DNA of 64,000 bases from Sinonovacula constricta (GCA_007844125.1 CM017563.1:24428394-24492393), one strand, 5' to 3'; counted from the first letter of the stretch, positions 44,250 to 56,688 are shown. Notes: generated from the letters alone by a model not told the origin. Translations and numbers: made by a program.

Positions 44250-45810
44250 TCTTTTTCACGTACATTCGGAGAGTACCTGCGTAGTCAAAAGTGATTTCTG
44301 GATGTCTGTTCCGTAGAAGTCAACCACGTGTTTCATGTCCTCCTCGTAGCCAGATGTACCCGTGACAGCTTTCTCTACCATGTCCTCTAGGTGTTGGTAT
44401 GTCCTGTAACCGGGCTGGACAAAACGGCCAGTGATGCTGATGGTAGCAAGATCCTGCGCCTCGTTGTACTGCTGTCCATACATATCTTTCACTGTAGCCG
44501 GATAATCTTACGGAGTGTTCCCAGTCGAGGAACTCTTAGGCATTTTTCGTCTTCGCGAAAGCGACGTCTCATTGAAATCACATCTGTCGATTTGCTCATT
44601 TACACGAGACCAGAATTTGTCATACGTAGTCTCAGTGCGGAGTTTACGTAGAGTATTGGCCGTCATGGCGGCCTGCGTCTGAACCTCCGATTCGGACATG
44701 TCTTTATGTTGCAGACACCTGCTCAGGTTGTCAGTATGGCGAAGAACTTCATTACCAAGACACGCACCAAACAAGAAATCAAACAGACTCATTTAAATCT
44801 CTACACAAGTTATGTCACGTGCGCGGATTTCACTTCTTAAGTTGTCTCGTAGCACTCTTCCCAAAGGGACTGAAGCACTGTATAGTTCTGCAAAACACTG
44901 TCTAAGCTGGCGGCTCTGATGGTCCATCTTGTCGGACACAGGGTGCGAAAACCCGGGCGTATCGGGACTCATTTCCTGTTTTATGTCTTCAAGTTTCGCG
45001 TCACGTTTAGGAGAGTACTTGATCAACTTTTTGGTACATTTCGTACACAGTGTCCATGGCGTCTCTCATCACCTTTGACGCTTTCATTGTGTCGCCTACA
45101 GCAAGGTTGAGCGCGTGCCCATAACAATGAGTATAAATGGCTCTTGACTCTTCCGCACAGATATTAGCCGCTACGCCCTTTTATGCTACCGACATGTTTA
45201 TAGCGCCTTCATAACACTGTCCGCGACAATTACTGACTGTAAGCATCATCCTGACAATGGGCCCTTAATCACTGACGTCAATGTCTGGAGCTCACGGTGC
45301 ACAGCCCGATTAGTGCACAACCAAATCTTTGTCCACGTGGCTAAGCACTATCACTGCTTGTTCGCAATTGGAATGGTCTCTTGTTTCGTCGGCCATGATG
45401 GTGAAAAAAAACGTTTGCCTTGATGTTGGCCGCGATGTCGTGGCCTGTATAATATCGTTTTGTATTTCTGCGCATGTGTATTTTTTTTTCTTTCGAGCCA
45501 CTGGAGGATGGACTCGTCTTTCTAGCCTTGTCGCTTGAACAGTCTGAACGAAGTCGGACTGATTGCCGTCATGACCGCGTAGCGGAAGTCCGTGTCTGGC
45601 GAGAAAGCGGATGCTGCTGGGGATAGTTATGAGCTGGAGCCTGTGCGCCTTTTTTTTCATCCCTGTGAACGGATGAGAAACTTTCACCGATATCACGTGT
45701 CTGTTTGGGGATGGTTATGTGGCGTTCGACGGCTTCCCTGTGGCTGTAAGAATTCTCATGCTTCCGGAACTTTGAAGGCAATTATCAGCTTTTTTTCGCC
45801 TCTCTAATGC
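44250..45810 (-). pseudogene. hAT-superfamily transposase pseudogene (ZMYM1-like)
   Basis: Reading from 45810 down: FRKHENSYSHREAVERHI; ARHGLPLRGHDGNQSDFVQ; YTCAEIQNDIIQ; TIMADETRDHSNCEQAVIVL with the first catalytic-type D; CRGQCYEGAINMS then TAA; YTHCYGHALNLAVGDT; KLIKYSPKRDAKLEDIKQEM across a frame change; SLFDFLFGACLGNEVL; and TSGYEEDMKHVVDFYGTDIQ at the C-terminus (44256-44492). At least four frame changes and a stop break it. The family is hAT cut-and-paste transposases, often labelled zinc finger MYM-type protein 1-like in invertebrates. No TIR or TSD was located. Inactive as read. Confidence 0.85.
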
Positions 45811-45899
45811 CGCAATAGCTATGTCAAAATAAGAACTTAAGATGTTTCTTGTAAGATTTTTTTTTATTTTTGTAAGAAAGAGCGGTGCGTTTCTTGCCT

Positions 45900-46200
45900 G
45901 ACGTGACGCCACTGTGGTGGCGGTGATGGTGGTAGTCGTGGTTTTCGCGGTGATCAGGTGGTAGTGACGGTGAAGAATGTAGTAGTGTCCGTGGTGGAGG
46001 AGATGGCAGCGGTGTCAGGATGTTGTAGTTGATGAGGAGGTGGAGGAGCAGAAGGAAGAGAAGAATGATGAGGGAGAGGAAAAAGGTGCTGCTGATGAAG
46101 ATTATCATGATCATGTAATTCATGATAGGCTAATTATGAGAAGGAGGATTATGATAATGATCGCTAATTATTATGATGATCGAAGAAGAATAATGCGGAT
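45900..46200. repeat. GGT/GAG/GAT-rich low-complexity tract
   Basis: Imperfect trinucleotide-rich sequence between the hAT remnant and the ITM2-like gene. The reverse ORF there is a composition artefact. Confidence 0.8.
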
Positions 46201-46847
46201 TTAGAGAATAAAAAGAAAAGGGAGACCACTTCTAGTATTTCTTCTTTAAATTTTACGTCTTTGGGTGAACATTTAAAACAACAGTGTCACTTTAAACATC
46301 GCAAGTGGGGCGCGTGCCCTTATACAGCATCATGAATCTGCATATGGGCGTAGTCATAGTTATATAATGACAAATGTATATAGAGACTTTACCTCTTATC
46401 CGATTTTAATAAGAAAATAATTTCTCAGATGACAATGCTTACATAAAGGGATATTAAATGATTAGACATTCTGCACAAAACTAAGAAAACACGAATTGCG
46501 ATGTAATATTTTGGTTGTTTCGACGATTTAACCACACTTAATTTAACGAAGACTTTCTCATTTCATTCTTTCGCTTGATAAAGCAAAATTGCATTTCTCG
46601 TCATTAGATGATGCAGCGTGATAATCTTTTCCAACATAATACATAATATAACAGGAGAATTTAGATTTGTATCAAAATGAAATGTCTTACAAAGAACCTA
46701 AATTTAGCGTATCCGCCAATGTAAATTCTTAAACTAGTATTTATCATTTCCGGGAGAAATTTCTAACGAAAAACCCTGAAGGTTTTGTTTACGGAAGCAT
46801 AGTTTAAAATTTGTGAGTCCGATGCTCTCTGTATAAATAAACTCAAG

Positions 46848-46919
46848 ATGTCGATCATCAAAGTATCCAAAGATGGAAAGATCATTAAGAAGAACGAAGG
46901 AGAGTTAACTGTGCCACTG
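46848..46919 (+). CDS. ITM2-like exon 1: cytosolic N-terminus
   Basis: ATG with A at -3, 24 codons MSIIKVSKDGKIIKKNEGEL then TVPL, donor gtgagt, phase 0. The start resembles ITM2 N-termini (short hydrophobic-Lys-Val, then Lys-rich) and joins in frame to the TM exon. Confidence 0.75.
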
Positions 46920-49900
46920 GTGAGTACAGCGAATTGTCGATTTCTGAAACTAGGTCAAGAACAATATCTTAACTTGGCTAAACCTGACCCAAAGCTGAAC
47001 GGGTGGTTAAGGATTCGGGATCATGACAATGGCTTACTTATACAGCTAATATTCATGATTAGTGGAATAATTCAAATGTTTCTCTTATATAACCCTGTAA
47101 CGATATCATGTCATTTCCTCGGTTCTGTAAAAAGTGCAACATTGATCGGACGGTGTAACAGCCGGACTTATTTACAAGGAAGTTGATTATTGAAACAACC
47201 AATTCTTTCTCTAAAATGAGTTTTTATGAATGTACAAACTTGTTGTGATAATTGTCTGTATTTCATATCAAAATCCGTCATAAAAACAGATATTCTCTAA
47301 GTGTTAACTTTATCGCTCGCCATTTGACAGCAATCAAATTTTCTCAGATTTTGTAGTCATAAGACATAATAGAAATGTCCGAGAAGTTTTCAATAAATGT
47401 TTATAGAAACTTGACATTGTTAAAGAGAAATATATCTATGTAACTATGAGTATCCAACAAATTATTGACCTTAAATGCTCATCACCTTTAACCGAAGCAA
47501 ACAAAATGTGAGAATGGAAGTATCTCATATTTTTTAAATAAATTTTTGGTCTGTCCGCTTTGAAGACAATTTGGACTCTAAACTTGCAATTTAACATCAA
47601 CCAGATAGCCATTTCTTAGCGTTTTTGTAGGAATTGTCAGATTCCCCAAAACGAAAGTAAGACATTCTTACAAGTTTTTGATATATGAAAACTGTCAGAT
47701 ACCACCTTCAGACCTCCATTGTAGATCTAAAATCTGTTTCTGCTTATTGTTTGAGTACCTGCTTTTAAATCCCTTTGCCAATAGTCAAGAATAAACAAAG
47801 CCAAATATAGCTCAGATGTATATTTCTGGGCTTATACTTTTCTTATTTGAACAAGACCTGTACATAGTTCACCATTATTTGGTAGTGACTTGTCATAATG
47901 ATACAAGTAATTCTTGGAAATTATGCAATTAGATACTTGTCATAGGATGTAAATAAGTGATGCCACCAGAATAATTTAAAATCTTTTATGTATTAGAAGT
48001 GCTCGATGAGTATTATAACTATATATCACATTCGTCACTTGTTTACACCTTACAAATAGTATGATATTTCTGGCAAGACCATTATCATTTCAATTAGGCT
48101 GAAGTCTATTGTAGTTATCATAAACACAAACTTAATTCTAAGTTTTTAAGTTTTTAGCTTATGACTACATGCAGATAGTTGCAGATGATCATGATCTACA
48201 CATGGTCTATTTAAGCTTTAGCCTTTGAAGGCCAAGTGTTAAAGTGACTTAGTCACCGTTTGTCAAATTGGCGTAAAACATCTACAGTGTGGATTGTGTA
48301 CTTATGTATGTCATGCACTTACCCGAAACATTGACCAAGTCCCCTGAGAGCTGCAAGTAAGATGGATGATACTAGAGATATAGAGTACATATAGTTATGT
48401 TGTTAAAGGGAGCAGAGGTATTCTGGAATCAGGTTGTCTATGGAAACTCTTTTGTCCAAGCATTTTCTTTTTTATATTTTATTTTATAATTATTTTATTA
48501 CTAAACTGGGAAACTGTGGTTCTGTGCACCTCAGTGTCTTCAAAATTAACAACTAATAATTACATACTATTTAAATGTGTAACATTTGAAGATGCACTGA
48601 CCCAAAACACAATTTACATGCCAAAAGATAACAACTGAATTATCTGTGTATTTGTTTCTGGTCTCCTTTTAAATCTCTTCATCTTTTAATACTAAGGAAA
48701 AACACTTTCACAAATGTAAGAATTTGTTTTTGTTTGGCTGGAAACTTTAATATAACGAGTGATGTCTTTCAATGGCACGAGTGGTGTGAATTACGTTTAT
48801 TTCTAGACGGGAAAAAAATCCTAAAAATACTTGAAACCTCAATGGAAAAAAAAACTTTCCAGTCGGACAACTGACTTTATAAATATCACAAGTCTGCTTT
48901 TGAATTAAGTGGCCACAGGCAATTCAGGTGTGTTAATTTTCGATGATTGCCACCTGCTTTCTTTGTTATGATCGGATGAAAATTAAAGCACTTTATTATT
49001 GTCCCTTCAATGATATTTCAGACATTGATACATAATATATATATTTATGAACTTGAAATGGTGAGGAATGTTTGTTTAGCTATTTAGTTAAAGTTTTAGT
49101 TTTATCTTTAAACAGTTGGTATGTTGATGAAGCCTTATGAATTGTCACATATCATTTATATGGGTCTTTTTCAGATAACAGGAAATATGGCCATTACATT
49201 TTTGTGCTTAGTTTCAAATCTGTTTGCATAAATTTTATTATAAGGTATTTTTATTTTATATTAACAGCAATAATATTATTTAAAAAACTTCAAAGTTTGA
49301 CATTTATGACAAAAAATATTAAGACTGAAGTGTTGACTCTTAGTCTGCTTATCACATAACAGTAAAACCCCCACTAGAGGACCACCTCACTAAGTGGGGC
49401 ACCCAGCTAAAAGGGACACTTTTCTTCAGAGCCATATCACATACATGTGGTAACATAATATTATACCAGTACATGTAGATCCTTCATGTAAGACGGAAGT
49501 GTTCACTCTTACTCTGCGTATCACATACAGTGAAACCTCGCTAGAGGACCAACTCACTAAGTGGGGCACCTGGCTGAAAGGGGAACTTTTCTTCAGAACT
49601 CTATCACATCTTTAAGAGGTTAAGTTGAACAGTGTAGGTCAAGATCAGTCAACTGCTGTGAGCTGTCTGATCTGTCATAAGGATCTAAATGTTTTTCTGC
49701 TTTCCCTTTTAATATGTATGTTGACCTTTACATGCAATGTGTATAATATGTAAGTCAAAATCGATCAATTTCTGCATGTGTTTTGTTGTTGTTGTTTTTT
49801 ACCCCTTTATGAATAGGTCCGGTTCCTTTCAAATTGTTGAGGGTCATCCATGGCATAGTGGTAGAGTCACAATTTGTAACTTTGTTAGCACGATGGACTT

Positions 49901-52900
49901 AATGTAGGAATGTCTTCCAGTTGACTTGTGGTGCGCCGGTGGTTCTTCCCAGACTTTTGTCTGGGGTCTTTTCCACCAAATCACTGGCTGGACGTAGCTA
50001 TAATAATCATATTTAGTCACTGCGATGTATTTCAAGAAACAAAACAAACAATTTAAATTGAGAATTTTCGTGTCGTGAAATTAAATAAATTGTGAAAAAA
50101 GAACAAATAATGCTTTTCAGTTAACTACAGTAATTCTTACTGTCTTATTACTAATAAGTACAATTTTAGAAATTGTTCATGTTTAGAAGGTGTAGGATTA
50201 AACATTCAGCATTTCTTAATGCCCCAGTATACCTCTTATCAATTCACTTTATTTCACTTTATAACATTGTAAAATTTCAGCAGCTGGTGGAAGATGTTTT
50301 GAATGCTAAAACGTTGGACTTAACATTAAATTGCACCCATGTACTTTGCTCTGCAGTGGTATTTAAAGACAGAGTTGACAAATAAAATTAAAATATGTTA
50401 TTTTCTATGTTTAGCATGGAAATATGAAGGTGTGTGGCACGTTTGTCACCATTTCCAATGTAAAATGAAAATAATAGAAAGAAACATTCAGAAAAACAGT
50501 ATACAAAAAAAATATGAGTGGGAATTGGGCCTCGAACCAGCAGCCTTCGGTTCTTGTAGAACAAAGGCTCTAACCACTAAGCCAACTAACTTTCACCTAG
50601 TTCATCCATCAAACAATTATGTATACAATAAATGATTTAAAGAAGTAACCAAATTTTTACAAAATTGTTCCGATATCATACGTACAGTGATTAGTTTTAA
50701 GTTAATTCTAACGGACAATACCATAGTAAAATTTGCCTGCTACAGTACACACTTATACTAACTATTGTTTATATTGACACACTGTGTTATGTTTTTGTCT
50801 GCACAGACTCCCCCTACAGCAGACGTGGAAAGCCATGTGGTGCCAGTAGAATATGTGATGAGCTCACGGTCCAAGAGGATCGTCAACATCTTTCTTTTGC
50901 TGATAGCCTTGCTGGTACTGAGTGCGGGAATCATCGGTGGCATCTACCTGTACAGATATATGGCACACAGGGTCAGTATTCAGAGCTTTTTTTAGCAAAT
51001 TTTAATGAAAATCCTAGTTATTAGATTGGGGTATGGCGGTCGGGCAGTTATCAAACAGTGTGTTTCCTGTCAATAATTTCAATTTGAATAAACCAATCTT
51101 GCTGAAACTCTGGATATAGCAAGCTTGCATGAAGACCTAGCTTGGGATTGGATTTGTGAAGAGTCAGTCAAGGTCACTGTTAGTAGAAATAGATAAACCA
51201 TTTCCGCTTGATAATTTGTATTGAATTGTTAAATATAAAAAACCAAGTTTGTGTGGCATGGCCACGTTTCTTGTTTCCTTCTTTAGTAGGAGCCGTTTAC
51301 AGGCATCCTCCCTCAGAAAATTTCTTCAAAATCATGCAGTTTTCCCAAAAAAGTAACTTTACATCAAGTTTTTTCATCCCCCTTTAAGAAGTCATGCTTT
51401 TTTCCCTAAAATTATAGGGCATGGGCCCCTTCCCCGGGCAGTGAAAAGAAGCTTTGGTTTTGTACCACAACATTTTTTGTTCAGAATAAGAGCAGTTTAC
51501 CTTTTTTCCATGGAAACGTCTTCTACAGACAATGTTCCCTTAAATGCTTTCAGGGTTGGTTAGTTCATTAAGTAAACGCTTCATAGTGTGACAATTATGA
51601 TCATTAAGACATTATAGTGTCTTATAGAACCTGTTACTGGTGTATGCCCTTTTATGGGCTGAATGTGATATTTTACAGTTTAGACCAAAGTTCCTTTCCC
51701 ACATATCCAAAAATGTATTGTTTCCGCCGGGATAGATCTTTTGAACTGTTTTTTATATCTACATTTTGTGAGAATTGAAGCATACTTATCATTACAAACA
51801 TTAATGTCTTATCTGTGCCACCCTGCACAGTTACATCTTTTTAAACTAGGCAAACTATGATTGCTATTTTTAAGCTTAAAAAACCCTTTGACCACTTTCT
51901 TTTGAGATAATGTTAAATCTTCAACCTGGCATTGCGTGCTGATAATACCGTAAAAACCCTATGTCTTCGGCCAGCTTTAAATAATTGTTTTTTATTGGCA
52001 GAAAACTTCGGGTTACAAACAATAATTATGAAAAACGTGACCGAAAACTTAGGGTTTGTCTTCGTTGCCGACTTTCCGAAAATTGGTACAGTATATACAT
52101 GGTTTATGAATTCAAATGCGTAACGAAACTTACTGTATTTCCTAAGATTAGAATAAATCTAAATTATAAGCCTTATTTTTTGTATTTCATGTTGATAGAA
52201 TTCCGGTCGATTTAGTCTTATGCGACGGCGAGATCAAATATTCTCAACTGGATAAACCGCATAACAAACACACGATAGCACCTACATATAACTCTGGGAC
52301 GTCGCTGGCACATTGCCAAGACACGTGACCTATAAAGCAGTCAATCAGTTGCGCGTGTTTACAAATGGCTTACACAACGTGTGAAAACGAGAGGTCGAGA
52401 GTATTAACCAATTAACGAGTGTAAGCGACTGCACAGGTTAATAAATTAAACACAACAATCAATTAATGGTTAAAAATGGTGGCCGAAAACTTAGGGTCAC
52501 AAAAAGATTGCCGAATTTTAGTGGCCGAAAACTGAGGGTCATTTAAATAATTTGTTAAAAAAAAATTGACCATGGCCGATGACTTAGGGTTTTTACGGTA
52601 TTCTTTTTTTTAGAAATGATTTAATCCCCATGTTGCTTAATCCTAGATTTGGGCAGAATAAATATTTAGATTTTTTTACAATTTCTACTGTCTATATACT
52701 GATATCTAATTAAGGCTGTTTTCAAAATCATCTTTACTAAGACTAAAGTAAAAGTTTATGCAGAAATTATGCCTAAGTACCTCAAATATGGGTAAGATAA
52801 TGTTACCTGTATTTGGTAGAAACCAACTGTTGAATAACATATTTGCATTGAAGCTGGACACACACAAAACTAACAACTAAACATAACATAACATTTTTTT

Positions 52901-55230
52901 ATTTTAATCTGTTATCAGCTAAGGGAGTGGCAAGTATAACTTAATGTACATGCTTTACAAATGGCCGTCTTTATTATTCCATTGTCTTAATGTGTTTCTA
53001 GCTCAAGGCATCCCGAGTGGCTGTAGACTTTTGACGTGCGACAGATGATTTGTATGACGTTGTTGATAGGCTAGAAGAGATGCCCACTCCCCTGCCCCAG
53101 AACGATGAACCCAGAGGCAAACCAGTTAAAGGCAGTTACCATCGTCTAGAAGAAGAGATTGACATTCAGATGGAAGAGGAATTAGAGAGGATTGAGGTGC
53201 CAAACTTTGACGAGTGTCGCAAGTCTGTCATCATTCACAACTTTCAGAAGGTAATTTTCTCTTGATAATTTTTCTCTTCCTTTCCAAAAACAGGGGTACC
53301 AGACCTGGTAGCGGAAACGGTAGATTTCGGTTCCAGCTATGGGAGGCCCTGGGTTCGATTCTGGACCGAGACATACCATAGACATTAAAAATGGTAGTGG
53401 TAAAGCTCCCTTGCTAATGCTCAAGCAAATATAAGGGTAGTTCCATGACTGGTTGGCCCAGTGACAATGTGTGTGGGTGTGGTATCAGGCCTGGTGTTCA
53501 CGGGATGTTAAACACAGGAAAGGCAACACTATATTTGCTCCAAGTGGACACCGTCTTCAGATAAAGGACATACTGATGGTGGGACGCTAAACCAAATAAA
53601 CAAACTAAACTGTTTCAGGCCATATAATCAATCATAGCGGCATTTAATTTACTTGCTTCTGTCTTTAGAAGAGCAGAACCGATATCATTGCATGTGGTTT
53701 ACAAAAAAAATATTTGAAATATTGGCTGTCAGCATTTTGTTTCTAGACAGCATCTAAACATATCAAAAGTGTCACTGTAATTTCTATTTTTAATAAAAAT
53801 TAAATTGTTAAACAACTACAGTCTTATACCATGCATTTTAATATAATTCATTCGTAACATATTGTAATGATTTGAACAATCAATGACCTAAGTCACTTAG
53901 CCTCAATGGTCAACTTATAGACTAGATACTAGCTTATTTGCTAGTTAAAAAATTACCAAGGCCAAAAGTATCAGTTGTCACACCAAACAAAAAATCCTGT
54001 GAAAATAATATTGTCATCACGCACTGAGATTTACCAGACTCAGGATCCTGCATCCATATGCACATAAATCACAGCAATGTACGCACAAAAATAAATTCTG
54101 CGTCCATGTGGTCATACAAAATATGCCTACAATAACTCATTTCGACATCATATGTTTTCGTTATCAGCAATATGTCCTTGACATTTTCGATGCTATCAAT
54201 TTCTTACCACGTCATCGTGTATGTTAATTTACCAGCCAATCAATTTGCATGTTTAAAATTAAAAGCCATAGTTTTAGTGCGTTCGCTTAGATCGGATGTT
54301 GATGTTAGGAACGCTCTACTGTTCGGATTCATTCATGTGTTTGGAAATGTCATTCAATGTAGTATATTTACATATACTAATAAAGCCATTATATGACTAC
54401 TATGTTCAATTTCTACCACTAAAATTACTTGGGCCCCCACATTTTCATGCTGGACCGCTGTTGTCATAGATCCTGCATCCAGTAGACCCCTGAAAGTAAA
54501 ACGTAATGTATATCCCTGTTTCTGTAATGCTTATAACAAAAATAAAAATTCTTATGATTGCCGTAAAACCAGAATAAAAAAATAATAAAATAAATAAATA
54601 TATGTATCAACTAATAGGTATTAAAATCTTTGATATTTTATCCTCTTATTGACCACTTCTGTAAGTTTCATGTTTTTCGAGGACGCTATACTGATTACGC
54701 TTCCAGGTCCAGTTGCTCTAAATATTGGTTTATGTATGAAGTAATTCATTTTGTAATGGATTGTATTGTCATACATCATATCTAGTTTAAACAGGCTCGA
54801 CACACTATCGTGACATTTCACAGTTTTGTGCTGTTACGGGATCTAAATTTGTGTGACTCTCTTTCATAACTGTAATGGAAATATGTGGAGCTAATTTTTG
54901 TCACCATAGGAATATTTGAACTCGGTTCAGTCGGCTCTTTTCCTGTGAATGATTTCGTTGTATTCCAGAGTGATTACATAAATCGTACTCCAGTTGGTCA
55001 TCTCTTAATGACAACTTTACTAGCTAACTTGTAATATACATCACGGTTGATGTAGGTTATAATAAAAATAGGTTATATATTTTCAGGTTGCTGGTTCGTT
55101 CCTGTGCCCCTCCAGTCAGAAAGCTTTCTGAACGTTGTCACCGGCACCATCATGACGTGTCGCCAGGGAACTACCTTCAGTCCGTCTATCTGTGCGTGCG
55201 ACTACACGATAAATGTCCCATAACAGTTTG
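46848..55230 (+). CDS. ITM2/BRI-family integral membrane protein gene (possibly pseudogene)
   Basis: Exons: 46848-46919 (N-terminus), 50807-50971 (TM), 53002-53251 (pre-BRICHOS linker) and a doubtful one near 55086-55230. ITM2 proteins are type II membrane proteins of the secretory pathway with a short cytosolic N-terminus, one TM helix, a BRICHOS domain and a furin-released C-terminal peptide. Phases are 0-0 throughout the first three exons. Problems are an in-frame TGA at 53032-53034, loss of the family's Cys-Gly-Val motif just before it, frame breaks in the last exon, and no exon for the C-terminal disulphide peptide. These fit a decaying gene or uncorrected base errors. Confidence 0.75.
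46920..49176. other. ITM2-like intron 1, first part
   Basis: AT-rich. An end similar to the GTCCGACAGTTTG family occurs near 47690-47706 (AACTGTCAGATACCACCTT). Otherwise nothing recognised. Confidence 0.5.
49177..49330. repeat. Interspersed repeat shared with the window start (1-260)
   Basis: Shares TTTGTGCTTAGTTTCAA, AGGTATTTTTATTTTATATT and a following AACTTCAAAGTTTGACA-like run with positions 1-240. At 1-90 part of it is locally duplicated. Confidence 0.65.
49321..49610. repeat. Tandem pair of a pogo/Tigger-TIR-like segment
   Basis: Two ~120-bp copies start at 49321 and 49490. They contain CAGTRAAACCYCNCTAGAGGACC and CACTAAGTGGGGCACC, reminiscent of pogo/Tigger element ends. Similarity to that family is by eye only. 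Confidence 0.55.
49847..50030 (+). repeat. tRNA-like SINE fragment
   Basis: GGTCATCCATGGCATAGTGG resembles an A-box head; the body contains GCGCCGGTGGTTCTTCCC. It is related to heads at 4090 and 62930. Confidence 0.45.
50519..50597 (-). repeat. tRNA-like sequence, minus strand
   Basis: On the - strand TGGCTTAGTGGTTAGAGCC (A box) and GGTTCGAGGCC (B box) occur with an extended variable region. It could be a decayed tRNA-Ser/Leu-like pseudogene or a SINE head. Acceptor pairing looks poor. Confidence 0.45.
50807..50971 (+). CDS. ITM2-like exon 2: transmembrane segment
   Basis: A 55-codon phase 0-0 exon after gtctgcacag and before gtcagt. It has an acidic/Val segment ending SSRSKR, then IVNIFLLLIALLVLSAGIIG and GIYLYRYMAHR. 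The single TM helix followed by G-x-Y-L-Y-R-Y is characteristic of ITM2 proteins. Confidence 0.85.
51948..52598. mobile_element. TA-flanked TIR element with CCGTAAAAACCC ends (651 bp)
   Basis: The left end CCGTAAAAACCCTATGTCTT and the right end (inverted, CCGTAAAAACCCTAAGTCAT) match over ~25 bp with two mismatches. Both ends are flanked by TA, as in Tc1/mariner insertions. The inner half repeats GGCCGAAAACTTAGGGT several times. No transposase. Confidence 0.85.
53002..53251 (+). pseudogene. ITM2-like exon 3: linker before BRICHOS, with in-frame TGA
   Basis: After tgtttctag the phase-0 frame reads LKASRVAVDF, TGA (53032-53034), then RATDDLYDVVDRLEE... and a long acidic stretch EEEIDIQMEEELERIEVPNF, ending VIIHNFQK at donor gtaatt. 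The acidic-then-VPxF and I-V/I-H-x-F order matches ITM2 proteins (EEE...VPVPEF...IVHDF). RVAVDF stands where the family has R-C-G-V-x-Y/F. Confidence 0.78.
53300..53607 (+). mobile_element. tRNA-derived SINE, copy D
   Basis: AGACCTGGTAGCGGAAACGG head with B box GGGTTCGATTC, body GTGTGGGTGTGGTATCAGGC, and tail AACCAAATAAACAAAC. Same family as copies A-C; it begins about 50 bp after the exon 3 donor. Confidence 0.8.
53608..55085. other. ITM2-like intron, nothing recognised
   Basis: AT-rich. I looked for an exon carrying the ITM2 segment expected after HNFQK and did not find one. Confidence 0.5.
55086..55230 (+). pseudogene. Possible BRICHOS-region exon of the ITM2-like gene, frame-broken
   Basis: After tatattttcag no single frame gives a clean domain. 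One frame reads LNVVTGTIMT and a neighbouring frame continues SPGNYLQSVYL. Together they resemble the ITM2 stretch I-P-L-N-T-S-I-V-M-P-P-x-N-L-L-E. The frame expected from exon 3 stops after 14 codons. Speculative. Confidence 0.3.
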
Positions 55231-56630
55231 ACATATTGGTTTATTTGAACACAAACAGTTTAGTAGTTTTGGCAAACAATGCCACAACAACGCTGGTTAA
55301 ATTGCCCTTTTTATTTAGAAGTTGTATTTGATTAACCTTGTCGAGATTTCGTATATCGAATTTTCGTCTTTGCGATCATTTTTAAAGTTGCTACGTGTAT
55401 AAATGTGTGTTTCTTTTCTTTATTTATGTCATGTTATCTTTGTTTTACTGTTAGTGTTACATAAAGAAAAATGAGTATTAACCTTGCTTTAATTTCCAAA
55501 TATGACTAGATAACGATTAAATATACATCATTTAAAACATATTATTTTCTGAGATTACTTTATATGTTTTCTGCATTCGATAATAATGGCAGAGACCTTT
55601 GAAAATAATGTGTAACGTCTTTATACTTTTGCCAATATCATTATAAACATTGTTAACATTTATCAATGTATTTTTTTTAAACAAACACATTTGTCTTAAA
55701 ACAGTTTTGGCGGAGAGGTGTTGTGGTGCTACTAACATATTAATTTTTAATTTTGATAGATAAAATGATATTTCCCATAATACTAAACGTACAGGAGTCT
55801 GTGTAGTTTATTGTATCCAAGTGTTTAACTTAACACCTTATAAAATCTATCGCGTAATGCTTTTAAAATTTCTTGCAGCGTAAACAGTTTTTTATTCTGT
55901 AATTAATCGTTGCGTTTATAATTATTTAAAGTATCAGTTTCGTTATCAAATGTAAAATGTTGTTTTACCTTTTAATCAATTTGTACTGCACATTTTATTT
56001 GTTTGTCTGTTCGGATTGTTACATAGCACCGACACAATTATGGTCATATTGGCGAAGTCCAGCTTATTAATTGTGGAAATAGATCATAAACCTTAGTTTT
56101 GATAAAAAAAAATCCCCGCTGCACCTGGAAGAGACCCAAATAAAAGTTCAAACAATGACCAAGCCATGACCAATAATAAGAATATATGACAAAGTCCTAC
56201 GAGCATTGCAACATTTACCAAAATTTGAAAATGCACAGGACGAAGGTATTCACATGCAAGCCAAATGCGAAAGTACGGACAAATCTATGAAGAATCATTT
56301 AACAAAACGAGCAAACTTAACAGTTACCGCATTAAAACGGTCAGTCGCCAAAAAGGACCGACTAGGGTGCTTAAAAGGGTGTTAAAGACCTCTAAGCTCG
56401 CACTTCATTATGACTTTCTCAAATGCTACAAAAGAAAAGAAAACCGGTATATTTTAATAAAAAAATGTTCAAGCGCTGGCGTTTTCTTTGATATGTTTTA
56501 GGAAAAATGGGGACGCCATTGACAATTTCTAGAAACATATTAAGCAATAATATTTCAAATTTCATTTAGTACATTATCAAAACGAAATATTATGGCTTAA
56601 TCAAATTTCATTTAGTACATTAACAAAACA
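55231..56630. other. No gene recognised
   Basis: AT-rich sequence. A segment at 56034-56080 (CATATTGGCGAAGTCCAGCT) matches 9290-9312 (CATATTGGCGACGTCCAGCT), a small interspersed repeat. The ORF 56265-56501 is unrecognised. Confidence 0.5.
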
Positions 56631-56688
56631 CTGTGGCAGTGCAGTCGGTAAAGCGTCGGTACCAGGTACGGGAGCCCCGGGTTCATAT
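56631..56688 (+). repeat. SINE head fragment, copy E
   Basis: GTGGCAGTGCAGTCGGTAAA through GGAGCCCCGGGTTCA: A box and partial B box of the GGACCTGG SINE family, truncated. A short flanking duplication (TTTCATTTAGTACATTA) occurs upstream. Confidence 0.6.

Noticed and set aside
46832..46839. TATAAATA as the ITM2-like promoter TATA box
   Set aside because: It lies about 10 bp before the ATG, which would put the transcription start inside the coding sequence.
53032..53034. TGA as selenocysteine codon in the ITM2-like gene
   Set aside because: No selenoprotein is known to me in this family, no SECIS was seen, and the neighbouring motif is also damaged.
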